Shown piece after piece: positions 41,497 to 50,793 of a stretch of DNA of 51,306 nucleotides. The notes beneath the pieces were generated by a model that searched no databases, had not been told where the DNA came from, and saw only the letters and a program-made list of their open reading frames with translations. Origin of the DNA: an uncultured Lachnospiraceae bacterium (GTDB taxonomy: Bacteria > Bacillota > Clostridia > Lachnospirales > Lachnospiraceae); the NCBI GenBank assembly GCA_910578845.1, contig CAJTSL010000026.1:1-51306 (forward strand), read 5' to 3'. The translations under genes and the position numbers were made by a program. Positions within the stretch are counted from its first letter, which is position 1. Every line of letters begins with the position of its first letter.

Positions 41497-42723
41497 ATGG
41501 CAAAGAACAGAAGAGATGACTATGATGAAGAAAGAAGACCTTCTAAGAAATCTTCCTCATCCTCCCATAAATCATCGTCAAAAAGATATGATGACAGATA
41601 CGATGACCGCTATGACGATGACATGGGAAGAGGCAAGAGCAAGAAGAAGTCTTCCGGAAAGAAAAAGAACAAGAAAGCACAGGCAAAGAAACAGAGAAGG
41701 AGGATTATCCTCTTTATTCTGGAAATATTTGTCTTATTAGTTATGGTCGTTGTACTTTATGGCGTATTAAAGACGGAGAAGACCGGCAAGGTAGACTTGA
41801 AAGAAGAAGAGATCATTATCAATGATACGGTAAAAGAGAAAGAAGAAACAACAATGAAGGGATACCGAAACATTGCTTTGTTCGGCGTGGATTCTACGAC
41901 AGGAGCCCTGACGAAGAATACCAGAAGCGATACGATCATGATTGCTTCTATCAATCAGGACACCGGGGAATGCCGTTTAGTATCTGTTTATCGTGATACT
42001 TATCTAAACTTGAGCAATGACAGCTATAATAAATGTAATGCCGCATATGCAAAGGGCGGTCCGGAAATGGCAATCAGCATGCTTAACCTGAATCTGGATA
42101 TGAACATCACAGATTTCGTAACGGTAGGCTTTGCAGGCCTGACGGATACGATCGATGCGCTTGGCGGTGTCTACATCGAAGTTGACAGTACGGAAATCAG
42201 CCATTTGAATAACTATCAGTTATGTATCGCGGAAGACTTGAAACGTTCTTATACACCGGTTAAGGATACCGGATACCAGCTTTTGGATGGCTTGCAGGCA
42301 ACAGGATATTGTCGTATCCGTTATACGGCGGGAGATGACTTTAAGCGTGCAGAACGCCAGAGAGAAGTGCTAAGCGCGGTAGCTGACCAGGCGAAGAAGA
42401 ATGCTTCTCCGGCAGCGCTTGGGCAGATTGCCAATAATGTATTTGACAAAGTATATACATCTTTGGATTTGACAGAAATCGTAGAACTGTTAGCGGATGT
42501 TACCAATTATAATATTACGGAGACTTCCGGCTTCCCGCAGGAAGACATGAGAAGGACAGCGACAATTGGAGCAAAAGGCTCTTGTGTTATCCCGATGAAC
42601 CTGGAAGAAAACGTAAAATGGCTGCATCAGTTCCTGTTTGATGATAATGCGTATACACCGTCTGCAATGGTTCAGGAATGTAGCAGACAGATTGAAGCTG
42701 ATACAAGCGGGTACGGGAAATAA
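41497..42723 (+). CDS. LytR-CpsA-Psr (LCP) family glycopolymer ligase
   Basis: 408 residues. A long basic, serine-rich cytoplasmic tail includes RYDDRYDDRYDDD repeats and lysine runs (to about residue 68); one helix follows (about 69-90). The outer LCP domain has IALFGVDSTTGAL, NTRSDTIMIASIN, VSVYRDTYLNL and YCRIRYTAGDDFKRAERQREVL, which supply the arginine and aspartate residues that bind the polyprenyl pyrophosphate head. LCP enzymes move finished glycopolymers from lipid carrier to peptidoglycan, so this is the likely last step for the locus product. AGGGAG lies about 10 nt from the ATG, and the gene has its own promoter. A GT2 gene follows at 42768 and is probably co-transcribed. Confidence 0.93.
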   Translation: MAKNRRDDYDEERRPSKKSSSSSHKSSSKRYDDRYDDRYDDDMGRGKSKKKSSGKKKNKKAQAKKQRRRIILFILEIFVLLVMVVVLYGVLKTEKTGKVDLKEEEIIINDTVKEKEETTMKGYRNIALFGVDSTTGALTKNTRSDTIMIASINQDTGECRLVSVYRDTYLNLSNDSYNKCNAAYAKGGPEMAISMLNLNLDMNITDFVTVGFAGLTDTIDALGGVYIEVDSTEISHLNNYQLCIAEDLKRSYTPVKDTGYQLLDGLQATGYCRIRYTAGDDFKRAERQREVLSAVADQAKKNASPAALGQIANNVFDKVYTSLDLTEIVELLADVTNYNITETSGFPQEDMRRTATIGAKGSCVIPMNLEENVKWLHQFLFDDNAYTPSAMVQECSRQIEADTSGYGK

Positions 42724-42767
42724 GCAGCAAAGAAAGCAGAGTGGCATAAAAGTCAAGGGTGAAAATT

Positions 42768-43697
42768 TTGGCAAGAAAAGTGGATGTTATCATCACGACT
42801 TATAAGCCGGATAAAAAATTTTTAGATTTGATGGACAAACTGGCAAACCAGACGGTTCCGATTCAGCAGATCATCATTATGAATACGGAGCAGAAGTATT
42901 TTGACAGATTGACATATGGGACATCATTTTCCAAAGATTATAAAAATGTATCGGTGAAGCATCTCTCCAAACGGGAGTATGATCATGGTCGTACTAGGAA
43001 CAGCGGCGTGCGCTTATCGGATGCGGAAGTGTTCATTATGATGACGCAGGATGCTGTTCCGGCAGACGAACATCTGGTGGAAGAGCTGCTAGAGGGACTA
43101 GAGCAGGAAAACGTGGCAGTGGCATATGCCAGGCAGCTCGCTGAGAGCTCATGTTCTGAGGCAGAGAAATTTACGAGAAGTTTTAATTATCCGGAAGAAA
43201 AATCGGTCAAGACCAAGGCGGATATTGACACGATTGGCATAAAAGCGTTTTTCTGTTCTAATGTGTGCGCCGCATACCGGCGGGATATTTTTGATGCATT
43301 AGGAGGGTTTGTCAAACATACAATATTTAATGAGGATATGATTTATGCCGCGGGGGCGCTACGGGCAGGCTATGGCATTGCCTACCAGCCGGAGGCGAAA
43401 GTGTATCATTCCCATGATTATACAAATGGGGAACAATTCCATAGGAATTTTGACTTAGGTGTTTCCCAGGCACAGCATCCGGAGGTATTTAGCGGGATCC
43501 CTTCCGAATCAGAGGGCATCAGGCTGGTGAAAATGACGATCGCTCATCTGAAAGCGGAGAAAAAGACGGCTCAGATCCCCGGTGTCATTGTCAAAAGCGG
43601 CTTTAAATACATGGGATATCTTCTAGGGAAGAATTATCGGAAACTGCCGGGCAAAATGGTAGTGAAATGTTCGTCCAACAAAGAATATTGGAGCTGA
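42768..43697 (+). CDS. GT2 glycosyltransferase, rhamnosyltransferase-like
   Basis: 309 residues from a TTG at 42768 with AAGGG 8 nt upstream; a GTG at 42759 overlaps that ribosome site, so it is less likely. A single GT2 domain: VDVIITTYKPDKKFL, YDHGRTRNSGVRLS, FIMMTQDAVPAD as metal site (QDA in place of DDD), FNEDMIYAAGALRAGY. These are signature features of the rhamnosyltransferase family in which the acidic motif reads T/S-QDA. The C-terminal 60 residues (KSGFKYMGYLLGKNYRKLP) are basic and amphipathic and may bind membrane. It lies between the LCP gene and glmS. Confidence 0.88.
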   Translation: MARKVDVIITTYKPDKKFLDLMDKLANQTVPIQQIIIMNTEQKYFDRLTYGTSFSKDYKNVSVKHLSKREYDHGRTRNSGVRLSDAEVFIMMTQDAVPADEHLVEELLEGLEQENVAVAYARQLAESSCSEAEKFTRSFNYPEEKSVKTKADIDTIGIKAFFCSNVCAAYRRDIFDALGGFVKHTIFNEDMIYAAGALRAGYGIAYQPEAKVYHSHDYTNGEQFHRNFDLGVSQAQHPEVFSGIPSESEGIRLVKMTIAHLKAEKKTAQIPGVIVKSGFKYMGYLLGKNYRKLPGKMVVKCSSNKEYWS

Positions 43698-43739
43698 GAT
43701 AAGGAACAAGAAAGCAAATAAGTCAGGAGGAAACATTTC

Positions 43740-45566
43740 ATGTGTGGGATTGTAGGATATATCGGAACCAAACAGGCATCACCTATTATTCTTGACGGCT
43801 TATCCAAATTGGAATATAGAGGTTATGATTCTGCCGGGATGGCAGTTTTTGACGGAGAGAAAATTGAGATTAAGAAATCGGTCGGCAGGCTGAAAGTGTT
43901 GGAAAACCTGACACATGGCGGAGAGAGCATGCCAGGCATGTGCGGGATTGGCCATACAAGATGGGCGACGCACGGTGCGCCAAGCGATATGAATGCCCAC
44001 CCGCATTTTAATGAAGCGGGAACGATCGCGGTAGTACATAACGGTATTATAGAGAATTATATGAAGCTGCGCCAGAAAATGATGGACAAAGGTTATCACT
44101 TCGTATCGGAAACCGACACGGAAGTATTGGCGCATCTGTTAGATTATTATTATAAAGGGAATCCGCTCGAGGCGGTAACGAAAGTCCTTCACCGTGTGGA
44201 AGGCTCTTATGCGCTTGGCATTATGTTCGCTGATTGCCCTGACCAGATCTTTGCAGCAAGAAAAGACAGTCCGTTAGTCGTAGGACAGAACGGGGACGGA
44301 TGCTTTATGGCCTCTGATGTGCCTGCGATTCTAAGATATACGCGGAAAGTATATTATGTGGACAATCATGAAGTAGTCCGATTGCGTGCAGACCATATGC
44401 ACTTTTATACGGTTGACGAAGAAGAAATAGAGAAAGAGCCGGTAACGATTGAATGGGATGCCAATGCAGCGGAAAAAGCCGGTTATGAACATTTTATGTT
44501 AAAAGAAATGTATGAGCAGCCGAAGACGGTTTCTGATACATTATCGCCTAGGATCAAGAAGAAAGATGTTGTTATCGAAGAACTGAATATGACGGATGAA
44601 GAACTTGCCGCCATTAAGAAGATTCATATCGTTGCCTGCGGATCCGCTTATCATGCGGGCATGACAGGGAAATATGTCTTAGAAGGCCTCTCACGCGTAC
44701 CGGTGGAGGTGGATCTTGCTTCAGAGTTCCGGTACAGGAATCCGATTCTAGAAGAAGGGGCGATGGTAATTGTCATCAGCCAGTCGGGCGAGACTGCCGA
44801 TACGCTTGCGGCCTTAAGAGAAGCAAAGGCAAAAGGCTTTAAAGTCCTTGGCATTGTCAATGTAGTGGGAAGCTCTATCGCAAGGGAAGCAGATAATGTC
44901 ATGTATACTTGGGCAGGGCCTGAGATCGCAGTGGCAACCACGAAAGCATACAGCGCGCAGTTAATTGCGCTGTATCTGTTGGCAATGAAACTTGGGAAAG
45001 CAAGAGGCGAAATCTCCAAAGAGCTTTTCTCTTCTTTGCTGACTGATTTGGTGCGGTTGCCGGATCAGATTGAGCTTTTGTTAAATAATAAATTAAAGAT
45101 CCAGAAATTTGCCAATCGTTATATTGGCGCCAAGGATGTATTTTTCATTGGCCGTGGCATTGATTACGCCATTTCGTTGGAAGGCTCATTGAAGCTAAAA
45201 GAGATTTCTTATATTCATTCGGAGGCATATGCGGCAGGGGAGTTAAAGCATGGCACGATTTCCCTGATTGAAGATGGTACGCTGGTAGCTGCCGTTTCTA
45301 CACAGCCGGAACTATATGCCAAGACGATCAGCAATATGATAGAGGTAAAGGCAAGGGGCGCTTTTGTCCTTGCGGTGACTTGCGAAGGAAACAGGGAGAT
45401 TGAGAAGGCAGCCGATTATGTCATCTATATCCCGGCAACAAATCCATATTTTGCCAATTCGCTTGCGATTATCCCATTGCAGCTATTTGGCTACTATGTT
45501 GCTGTCGGAAAAGGCTGTGACGTAGATAAACCGCGTAATCTTGCGAAGTCAGTCACCGTAGAATAA
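43740..45566 (+). CDS. glmS: Glutamine-fructose-6-phosphate aminotransferase (isomerising)
   Basis: 608 residues, exactly the usual length; makes glucosamine-6-phosphate from fructose-6-phosphate and glutamine, the entry to UDP-GlcNAc and so to peptidoglycan and surface glycans. CGIVGYIG carries the nucleophile Cys2 of the glutaminase domain, with GHTRWATHG and NGIIENY. The isomerase half has two SIS domains (VACGSAYHAGM, then ISQSGETADT and ATTKAYSAQL) and ends DKPRNLAKSVTVE. AGGAGG lies 9 nt before the ATG. No glmS ribozyme core or dedicated promoter was recognised in the 42-nt gap upstream, so it is probably transcribed from the LCP promoter. Confidence 0.97.
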   Translation: MCGIVGYIGTKQASPIILDGLSKLEYRGYDSAGMAVFDGEKIEIKKSVGRLKVLENLTHGGESMPGMCGIGHTRWATHGAPSDMNAHPHFNEAGTIAVVHNGIIENYMKLRQKMMDKGYHFVSETDTEVLAHLLDYYYKGNPLEAVTKVLHRVEGSYALGIMFADCPDQIFAARKDSPLVVGQNGDGCFMASDVPAILRYTRKVYYVDNHEVVRLRADHMHFYTVDEEEIEKEPVTIEWDANAAEKAGYEHFMLKEMYEQPKTVSDTLSPRIKKKDVVIEELNMTDEELAAIKKIHIVACGSAYHAGMTGKYVLEGLSRVPVEVDLASEFRYRNPILEEGAMVIVISQSGETADTLAALREAKAKGFKVLGIVNVVGSSIAREADNVMYTWAGPEIAVATTKAYSAQLIALYLLAMKLGKARGEISKELFSSLLTDLVRLPDQIELLLNNKLKIQKFANRYIGAKDVFFIGRGIDYAISLEGSLKLKEISYIHSEAYAAGELKHGTISLIEDGTLVAAVSTQPELYAKTISNMIEVKARGAFVLAVTCEGNREIEKAADYVIYIPATNPYFANSLAIIPLQLFGYYVAVGKGCDVDKPRNLAKSVTVE

Positions 45567-45654
45567 AACACAGAAAAGAAAAATTTTTATCACACTTTGT
45601 ACACAATTGCCGGTTATACTGTGTTCATATTCAAGGATGAAAGGGGTCTTTACT

Positions 45655-47268
45655 ATGTACGACAATAATTTTTTGAATGAACAACATGCTACGCAGGAGA
45701 ATGGGGAACAGAATGCCGAACTGCGGATGACAGGCGGACGGTTCAGTTCACAGGCTTCTTCAGAGACTTCACAGTTATCACAGAATGGACAGAATGCGCA
45801 AAATGTGTACGGAAGCGCGAATGTCGCATCCAATCAGCCTTTTGGCTATTATGGCGGCTCTGACAGGAATTATGGATATGGGACGGGAACATATCAGAGC
45901 GTAGGACAGGAGCAAAAAAACAACAGTTATCATTATAGCAACGCTTATTCTCCTGCGCCAGGACAGCCGGAGAAACAGGAAAACGGAAAAGAGAAAAAAG
46001 GAAAAAGCGGCGGTGGCTATCTGAAAAAAGCACTGATCTGCGTATCTCTTGGTTTATTTTTCGGTTTATTTGCCGGCGTTGGCTTTTATATGGTCAATGC
46101 GGCTACGGGCGTAATAGGAAACAATGCCGGCACATCCAAAGAAGTCATCAGCCAGAACCTGGATACGGAAGGGACTGATGCTGCGGCGGAAGATGCGGCG
46201 GAGCAGCCGTCATCGGCTATTAATGCACTGACGGATTCGGATGATATTGAGAAGACACAGACTGTATATGCAGTCGTATCCGATGTATCCGATGTCGTAT
46301 CAGCCGTTATGCCGGCAGTCGTATCTATTAGCAATACTTATACGGAAACAATGTCTTATTTCGGACAGTCGATGTCGAGTGAGGCCGTTGCAAGCGGTTC
46401 GGGCATTATTGTCGGAGAGAACGATACGGAGCTTTTGATTGTAACGAACTATCATGTGATCCAGGATGCAGATGTGCTGACGGTACAGTTTGTGGAAGGC
46501 AGTGAAGCGGAAGCTTCCGTCAAAGGCACGGATGCAGATATGGATTTAGCGATTATTGCAGTGCCGTTAGAGAATATTTTTGATTCTACGTTAGAGCAGA
46601 TAGCGATTGCGACATTAGGGGACTCTGACGGCCTGAAAGTAGGGGAACCGGCAATAGCGATCGGGAATTCCCTTGGTTACGGGCAGTCTGTAACAACAGG
46701 CGTCATCAGCGCGCTCAATAGGGACATGGAGCTTTCCGATGGCAGCAAAGGCACATTCATCCAGACAGATGCAGCGATCAACCCAGGTAATTCCGGTGGC
46801 GCGTTATTGAATATCAGTGGGGAAGTCATTGGCATTAATTCCAACAAAATTGGCGGCAGTGTTGTAGAAGGCATGGGATATGCGATACCAATCTCAGCAG
46901 CAAGCCCGATCATCGCCGATCTGATGCTGCGGGAGACGAAGAATAAAGTAGCGGAAGATGAAAGAGGATACCTTGGCATTTCCGGTATCAGCGTAACGAC
47001 AGATGTGTCATCTACTTATGGAATGCCAGAAGGGGTATATGTTGCACAGGTATATGATGGCACGGCAGCATCGGCAGCAGGACTTGAAAAAGGCAATATC
47101 ATTACTTCTTTTGATGGAGTGAAGATAAAATCAATGGATGAGTTACAGAAGCTGTTAGAATATTATGCCAAAGGCGATACGGTAGATTTGACCGTTATGG
47201 TGATTTCCAATGGAGGCTACCGTAGCAAAACAGTCAGCATAACGTTAGGGAATAAGGTAGAACAGTAA
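45655..47268 (+). CDS. HtrA-type membrane-anchored serine protease with PDZ domain
   Basis: 537 residues from the ATG at 45655 (AAAGGGG 8 nt upstream). A long polar cytoplasmic tail rich in Asn, Gln, Gly and Tyr (1-120) leads to one helix (about 123-147), an acidic linker, and a trypsin-like domain with H267 in NYHVI, D297 in DMDLAII and S380 in NPGNSGGAL. One PDZ domain follows (about 440-530: GYLGISGISV, then GLEKGNIITSFDGVKIKS). This is the DegP/HtrA S1C arrangement for quality control of proteins outside the membrane. It follows glmS by 88 nt and ends at a strong terminator. Confidence 0.94.
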   Translation: MYDNNFLNEQHATQENGEQNAELRMTGGRFSSQASSETSQLSQNGQNAQNVYGSANVASNQPFGYYGGSDRNYGYGTGTYQSVGQEQKNNSYHYSNAYSPAPGQPEKQENGKEKKGKSGGGYLKKALICVSLGLFFGLFAGVGFYMVNAATGVIGNNAGTSKEVISQNLDTEGTDAAAEDAAEQPSSAINALTDSDDIEKTQTVYAVVSDVSDVVSAVMPAVVSISNTYTETMSYFGQSMSSEAVASGSGIIVGENDTELLIVTNYHVIQDADVLTVQFVEGSEAEASVKGTDADMDLAIIAVPLENIFDSTLEQIAIATLGDSDGLKVGEPAIAIGNSLGYGQSVTTGVISALNRDMELSDGSKGTFIQTDAAINPGNSGGALLNISGEVIGINSNKIGGSVVEGMGYAIPISAASPIIADLMLRETKNKVAEDERGYLGISGISVTTDVSSTYGMPEGVYVAQVYDGTAASAAGLEKGNIITSFDGVKIKSMDELQKLLEYYAKGDTVDLTVMVISNGGYRSKTVSITLGNKVEQ

Positions 47269-47279
47269 CAGGAAAAAGG

Positions 47280-47332
47280 ATTCCGTGGAGTCGTGAAACC
47301 ATATAGATTCATGATTCCACGGAATTTTGTTT
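47280..47332 (+). terminator. Rho-independent terminator after the HtrA gene
   Basis: ATTCCGTGGAGTCGTGAA pairs with TTCATGATTCCACGGAAT (18 bp, two G-T pairs) across a 10-nt loop, followed by TTTGTTT. It begins 12 nt after the stop codon. Confidence 0.88.
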
Positions 47333-47348
47333 GGGTGCAAGACACGAC

Positions 47349-47460
47349 AAAAGCAGATATCATAGCATGCTACAGCAAAAGCGGATATCATTGCAAGATA
47401 CGGCAAAAGCAGATATCATTGCATAATACAGTAAATACAGATATAATGGGATAATATAGA
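47349..47460 (+). repeat. 28-bp tandem repeat, four copies, forming a promoter array
   Basis: Units at 47349, 47377, 47405 and 47433 share AAAAGCAGATATCAT, then TGCA and a TACAGC/TACGGC end; the fourth is the most changed, and a partial copy lies before the first. In each unit the bases at offset 9 form a -10-like TATCAT (TATAAT in the last) and those at offset 14 a TTGCAx box. The next unit's -10 is always 17 nt further on. Confidence 0.88.
47419..47447 (+). promoter_or_regulatory. Best promoter of the repeat array, for the clpX-like gene
   Basis: TTGCAT (47419-47424, third repeat), 17 nt, TATAAT (47442-47447, fourth repeat). Transcription would begin near 47454, leaving about 29 nt before the ATG at 47483 with AGGAAAGG between. 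Upstream pairs in register: TTGCAA/TATCAT, TAGCAT/TATCAT and GTGCAA/TATCAT. Confidence 0.75.
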
Positions 47461-47482
47461 TTAGGAAAGGTTTGGTTATGGT

Positions 47483-49045
47483 ATGAACGACGATGAAAGA
47501 ATGGAGCAGGACGAAAAGAAGGACAATCCTTGGGATTTCAGGGAGCTTGACAATGTAGACGAACAGAAAGAAGAACTGCTCGCCGGAAGCGATAGCGACG
47601 AGAAAAAGAGTGAGAAGCCAGACGGAAAAAAAGACGAGTACGAGGAAGTTTGTTTCATCTGTAGGAGACCGGAGAGTAAAGCTGGCAAAATGTTCAAATT
47701 GCCTAATCATATCTGTGTCTGCAATGATTGTATGCATAAAACAATGGATACGGTGAGCCAGTTTGATTATCAGGGCATGCTCAATCACCCTGGTATGCCC
47801 AATGGGAATATGACCGATTTCAATAACGGAAAGGGATTTCCAAACATTAGCTTTGTGAACTTAGCGGATTTGCAAGGAGACGGCGGCATCCCCAATAAGC
47901 AGAAGATCAAGAAGAAGAAAAAGGGCAAAGAGAATGTCCCGGCTATTGATATCAAGAATATTATGCCACCGCATAAGATCAAGGCTAAGCTAGACGACTA
48001 TGTAGTCGGACAAGAATACGCTAAGAAAGTAATTTCGGTAGCTGTCTATAATCATTATAAAAGAGTGGCAACAGGCACAATGGATGAAATTGAGATTGAG
48101 AAGTCGAATATGCTGATGATCGGGCCGACAGGATGCGGTAAAACTTATTTGGTCAAAACGTTGGCAAAATTATTAGATGTGCCGCTTGCGATTGCAGACG
48201 CAACTTCCCTTACGGAAGCGGGATACATTGGCGATGATATAGAGAGCGTTGTCTCCAAGTTGCTTGCCGCTGCCGATAATGATGTGGAGCGTGCTGAGCA
48301 GGGGATTATTTTCATAGACGAAATTGATAAGATTGCTAAGAAGAAGAATACCAATTCCAGGGATGTCAGCGGAGAATCTGTGCAGCAGGGCATGTTGAAG
48401 CTATTAGAGGGAGCAGAAGTGGAAGTGCCTGTCGGCGCTAATTCCAAGAATGCCATGGTGCCGCTTGCGACTGTGAATACCAGGAACATTCTCTTTATCT
48501 GTGGCGGCGCATTCCCGGATTTGGACGATATCATCAAACAGCGCCTGAATAAGAAGACCTCGATCGGTTATAACGCAGAGTTACGGGATAAATATGATAA
48601 AGAGAAGAATATTTTAAGCAGAGTGACAGTGGAAGACATTAAGAAGTTCGGGATGATCCCGGAATTTATCGGCCGTCTGCCGATTATCTTCACTTTAGAA
48701 GGCCTGAGCAAAGAAATGATGGTCAAAATCTTGAGCGAGCCGAGAAATGCGATCTTGAAGCAATACCAAAAACTCCTTTCGCTAGATGAAGTAAAATTAG
48801 AATTTGACGCAGGAGCGTTAGAGGCGATTGCCGAAAAAGCGCTGGAAAAAGATACCGGAGCAAGAGCGTTGCGTGCCATCATTGAGGAATTCATGCTGGA
48901 CATCATGTATGAAATCCCCAAAGACGACAATATTGGCAGGATAACGATTACGAGAGAATATATAGAAGGAACCGGCGGCCCGGTGATTGACATCAGGAGC
49001 AACCAAATCGAGAGCATGGATAATCTCCAGGAGATAAAAGAGTAG
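47483..49045 (+). CDS. ClpX-like AAA+ unfoldase, divergent form
   Basis: 520 residues against about 420-430 for ordinary ClpX. An acidic N-terminal extension (1-50) precedes a C4 zinc domain (C57, C60, C80, C83) of ClpX type, then a Gly/Asn/Lys-rich linker (about 90-155). The AAA+ core has GPTGCGKT (Walker A, K220), the pore loop GYIG, FIDEID (Walker B, D279/E280), DVSGESVQQGMLKLLEGAEV and ICGGAFPDLDDII. IGYNAE takes the place of the IGF loop that docks on ClpP. The RKH pore loop of ClpX (GGRKHP) is replaced by GANSKNAM. It stands alone, without tig, clpP or lon beside it, so it is probably a second, specialised ClpX. Confidence 0.85.
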   Translation: MNDDERMEQDEKKDNPWDFRELDNVDEQKEELLAGSDSDEKKSEKPDGKKDEYEEVCFICRRPESKAGKMFKLPNHICVCNDCMHKTMDTVSQFDYQGMLNHPGMPNGNMTDFNNGKGFPNISFVNLADLQGDGGIPNKQKIKKKKKGKENVPAIDIKNIMPPHKIKAKLDDYVVGQEYAKKVISVAVYNHYKRVATGTMDEIEIEKSNMLMIGPTGCGKTYLVKTLAKLLDVPLAIADATSLTEAGYIGDDIESVVSKLLAAADNDVERAEQGIIFIDEIDKIAKKKNTNSRDVSGESVQQGMLKLLEGAEVEVPVGANSKNAMVPLATVNTRNILFICGGAFPDLDDIIKQRLNKKTSIGYNAELRDKYDKEKNILSRVTVEDIKKFGMIPEFIGRLPIIFTLEGLSKEMMVKILSEPRNAILKQYQKLLSLDEVKLEFDAGALEAIAEKALEKDTGARALRAIIEEFMLDIMYEIPKDDNIGRITITREYIEGTGGPVIDIRSNQIESMDNLQEIKE

Positions 49046-49107
49046 GCAGCAGCATGCGAGCCGCATATCATATAGTAAGTAATGCAGAGTGAAAGCGCAG
49101 ATATGAT

Positions 49108-50793
49108 ATGACTTGTAAAGAAAGGATTCTGTCCGATGAATACGCGGATATTATAACAGACTACGTGCTACCGGAAGGCCTATTGAAAGAGAATCAATTG
49201 GATTACTGCCTGCAAACGATTGATGATGAGTTTGGCATCGCCTATGTCCGTAGGCAACAACTGCCGCCGCTCTCTATAGGGGGATTCAATTATGCAGCGA
49301 TTCCGAACTTATACGGGTTAATGCAGACATTTCAGACGGAGAGCCTGGCTGAAGTGGGAAACCTCCGTGTCCAGGGGCCGCCGCTTGCGTTACAGGGGAG
49401 AGGCGTTATCATTGGCTTTATAGATACGGGAATCCGTTACGATATGGATGTTTTTAGGGATGAAAATGGAGGCAGCCGGATTCTTTCCATTTGGGACCAG
49501 ACGATACAGGATGGGGAACCGCCGGAAGGATTTCTGTTTGGGACAGAGTATACAAGAGAAGAGATCAACCGTGCGTTGCAAAGCGAACAGCCACGTAACA
49601 TAGTGCCTTCAACCGATGAAAACGGACATGGGACGGCAATGGCTTCTGTTGCGGCAGGCAGCATATTAAATCAGGGACTGACATTCTGGGGCGCTGCGCC
49701 ACAGGCGGATATAGCAGTCGTAAAGCTCAAAGAGGCAAAGACATATCTGCGCCAATATTATCTGGTCGCTGACGATGCCGTCGCATATCAGGAAAATGAT
49801 ATTATGGAAGCGGTGAAATACTTAGACAGTATGGCGGTGGTATTCCAAAGGCCAGTAGTGATTGTGCTTGGCATAGGGACTAATATGGGCGATCATGCGG
49901 GTAGCTCGCCGTTAGCTTCTTATCTGAATAAGATCGCGGCTAAGAGGAGCAGAGCGGTCGTGGTCTGTGGCGGGAATGAGGGAGATAAGGAACACCATTA
50001 CAGTGCAGAAGTGCCGAAACAAGTAGAAATACGCGTAGAAGAAAATACCAAAGGGTTCTGTATGGAGTTATGGGGGAACCAGATTGACATTTACAGTGTC
50101 GTGCTGCGCACGCCGGGCGGGGAAATGACTTCGGCGGTTGACTTCCGTAACGGACAGGACAGGATGTTTTCTTTTTTATTTGACAGGACCAGGATTTATA
50201 CAGGCCTTTCTCTAGTGGAGAAACGTTCGGGAAATGAACTGGTTTTTTTCCGGTTCGAGAACCCGACGCCTGGGATTTGGAGCATTATCGTATATCCTTC
50301 GGAACAGGAAGGGATCAGAGGCTCAGGACGCTTCCATATCTGGCTGCCGATTACATCGTTCATTGACGGTGGCGTGACTTTTCTAGAGCCTAACCCGGAG
50401 GTGACATTAACGGAGCCGTCCAATGCAGAACAGGTCATTACGATGTCCACATATAATGGAAAGACAGGTAGCTGGTTTCCTGAATCGGGGAGAGGCTTTA
50501 TGTCTAATGGCATGGTCAAACCGGATTTGGCGGCGCCGGGCGTGCAAGTATCCACAGTGCTAGGGCCGCGCACCGGATCTAGCATGGCAGCAGCGATTGC
50601 GGCAGGCTGTGTTGCACAGTTCATGGAGTGGGCGATCGTAGACGGGTATGCGCCTTTTGGGGAGAGCAATGCGACGAAGAGCTATCTCATCAGAGGCGCG
50701 GTAAGGGAAAACAATATTAGTTATCCGGATAACCGCTGGGGGTATGGCAAGCTAAATATCACCGGGACGTTTGAGGCATTGTCGAGGACGTAG
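49108..50793 (+). CDS. Csp-like S8 family serine protease
   Basis: 561 residues. After an N-terminal region of about 95 residues (a possible prodomain: DEFGIAYVRRQQLPPLSI), the subtilase domain has the full triad: D106 in FIDTGI, H174 in NGHGTAMAS and S492 in TGSSMAAAIAAG. A jelly-roll-like insert sits at about 310-440 between the GGNEG segment and the serine motif. This layout matches clostridial Csp proteases, which process spore cortex-lytic enzymes, and their vegetative relatives. No signal peptide is seen. The ribosome site is weak. It follows the clpX-like gene by 62 nt and may share its transcript; the next terminator is at 50982. Confidence 0.88.
   Translation: MTCKERILSDEYADIITDYVLPEGLLKENQLDYCLQTIDDEFGIAYVRRQQLPPLSIGGFNYAAIPNLYGLMQTFQTESLAEVGNLRVQGPPLALQGRGVIIGFIDTGIRYDMDVFRDENGGSRILSIWDQTIQDGEPPEGFLFGTEYTREEINRALQSEQPRNIVPSTDENGHGTAMASVAAGSILNQGLTFWGAAPQADIAVVKLKEAKTYLRQYYLVADDAVAYQENDIMEAVKYLDSMAVVFQRPVVIVLGIGTNMGDHAGSSPLASYLNKIAAKRSRAVVVCGGNEGDKEHHYSAEVPKQVEIRVEENTKGFCMELWGNQIDIYSVVLRTPGGEMTSAVDFRNGQDRMFSFLFDRTRIYTGLSLVEKRSGNELVFFRFENPTPGIWSIIVYPSEQEGIRGSGRFHIWLPITSFIDGGVTFLEPNPEVTLTEPSNAEQVITMSTYNGKTGSWFPESGRGFMSNGMVKPDLAAPGVQVSTVLGPRTGSSMAAAIAAGCVAQFMEWAIVDGYAPFGESNATKSYLIRGAVRENNISYPDNRWGYGKLNITGTFEALSRT

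Noticed and set aside
43698..43739. glmS ribozyme upstream of glmS
   Set aside because: Only 42 nt separate the genes, too short for the ribozyme, and the core sequence is not seen.
45597..45620. Promoter TTGTAC/TATACT ahead of the HtrA gene
   Set aside because: The spacer is only 12 nt; no acceptable -35 lies 16-18 nt from TATACT.
47349..47460. 28-bp repeats as a CRISPR array
   Set aside because: No spacers between units; the period is explained by tandem duplication and promoter boxes.
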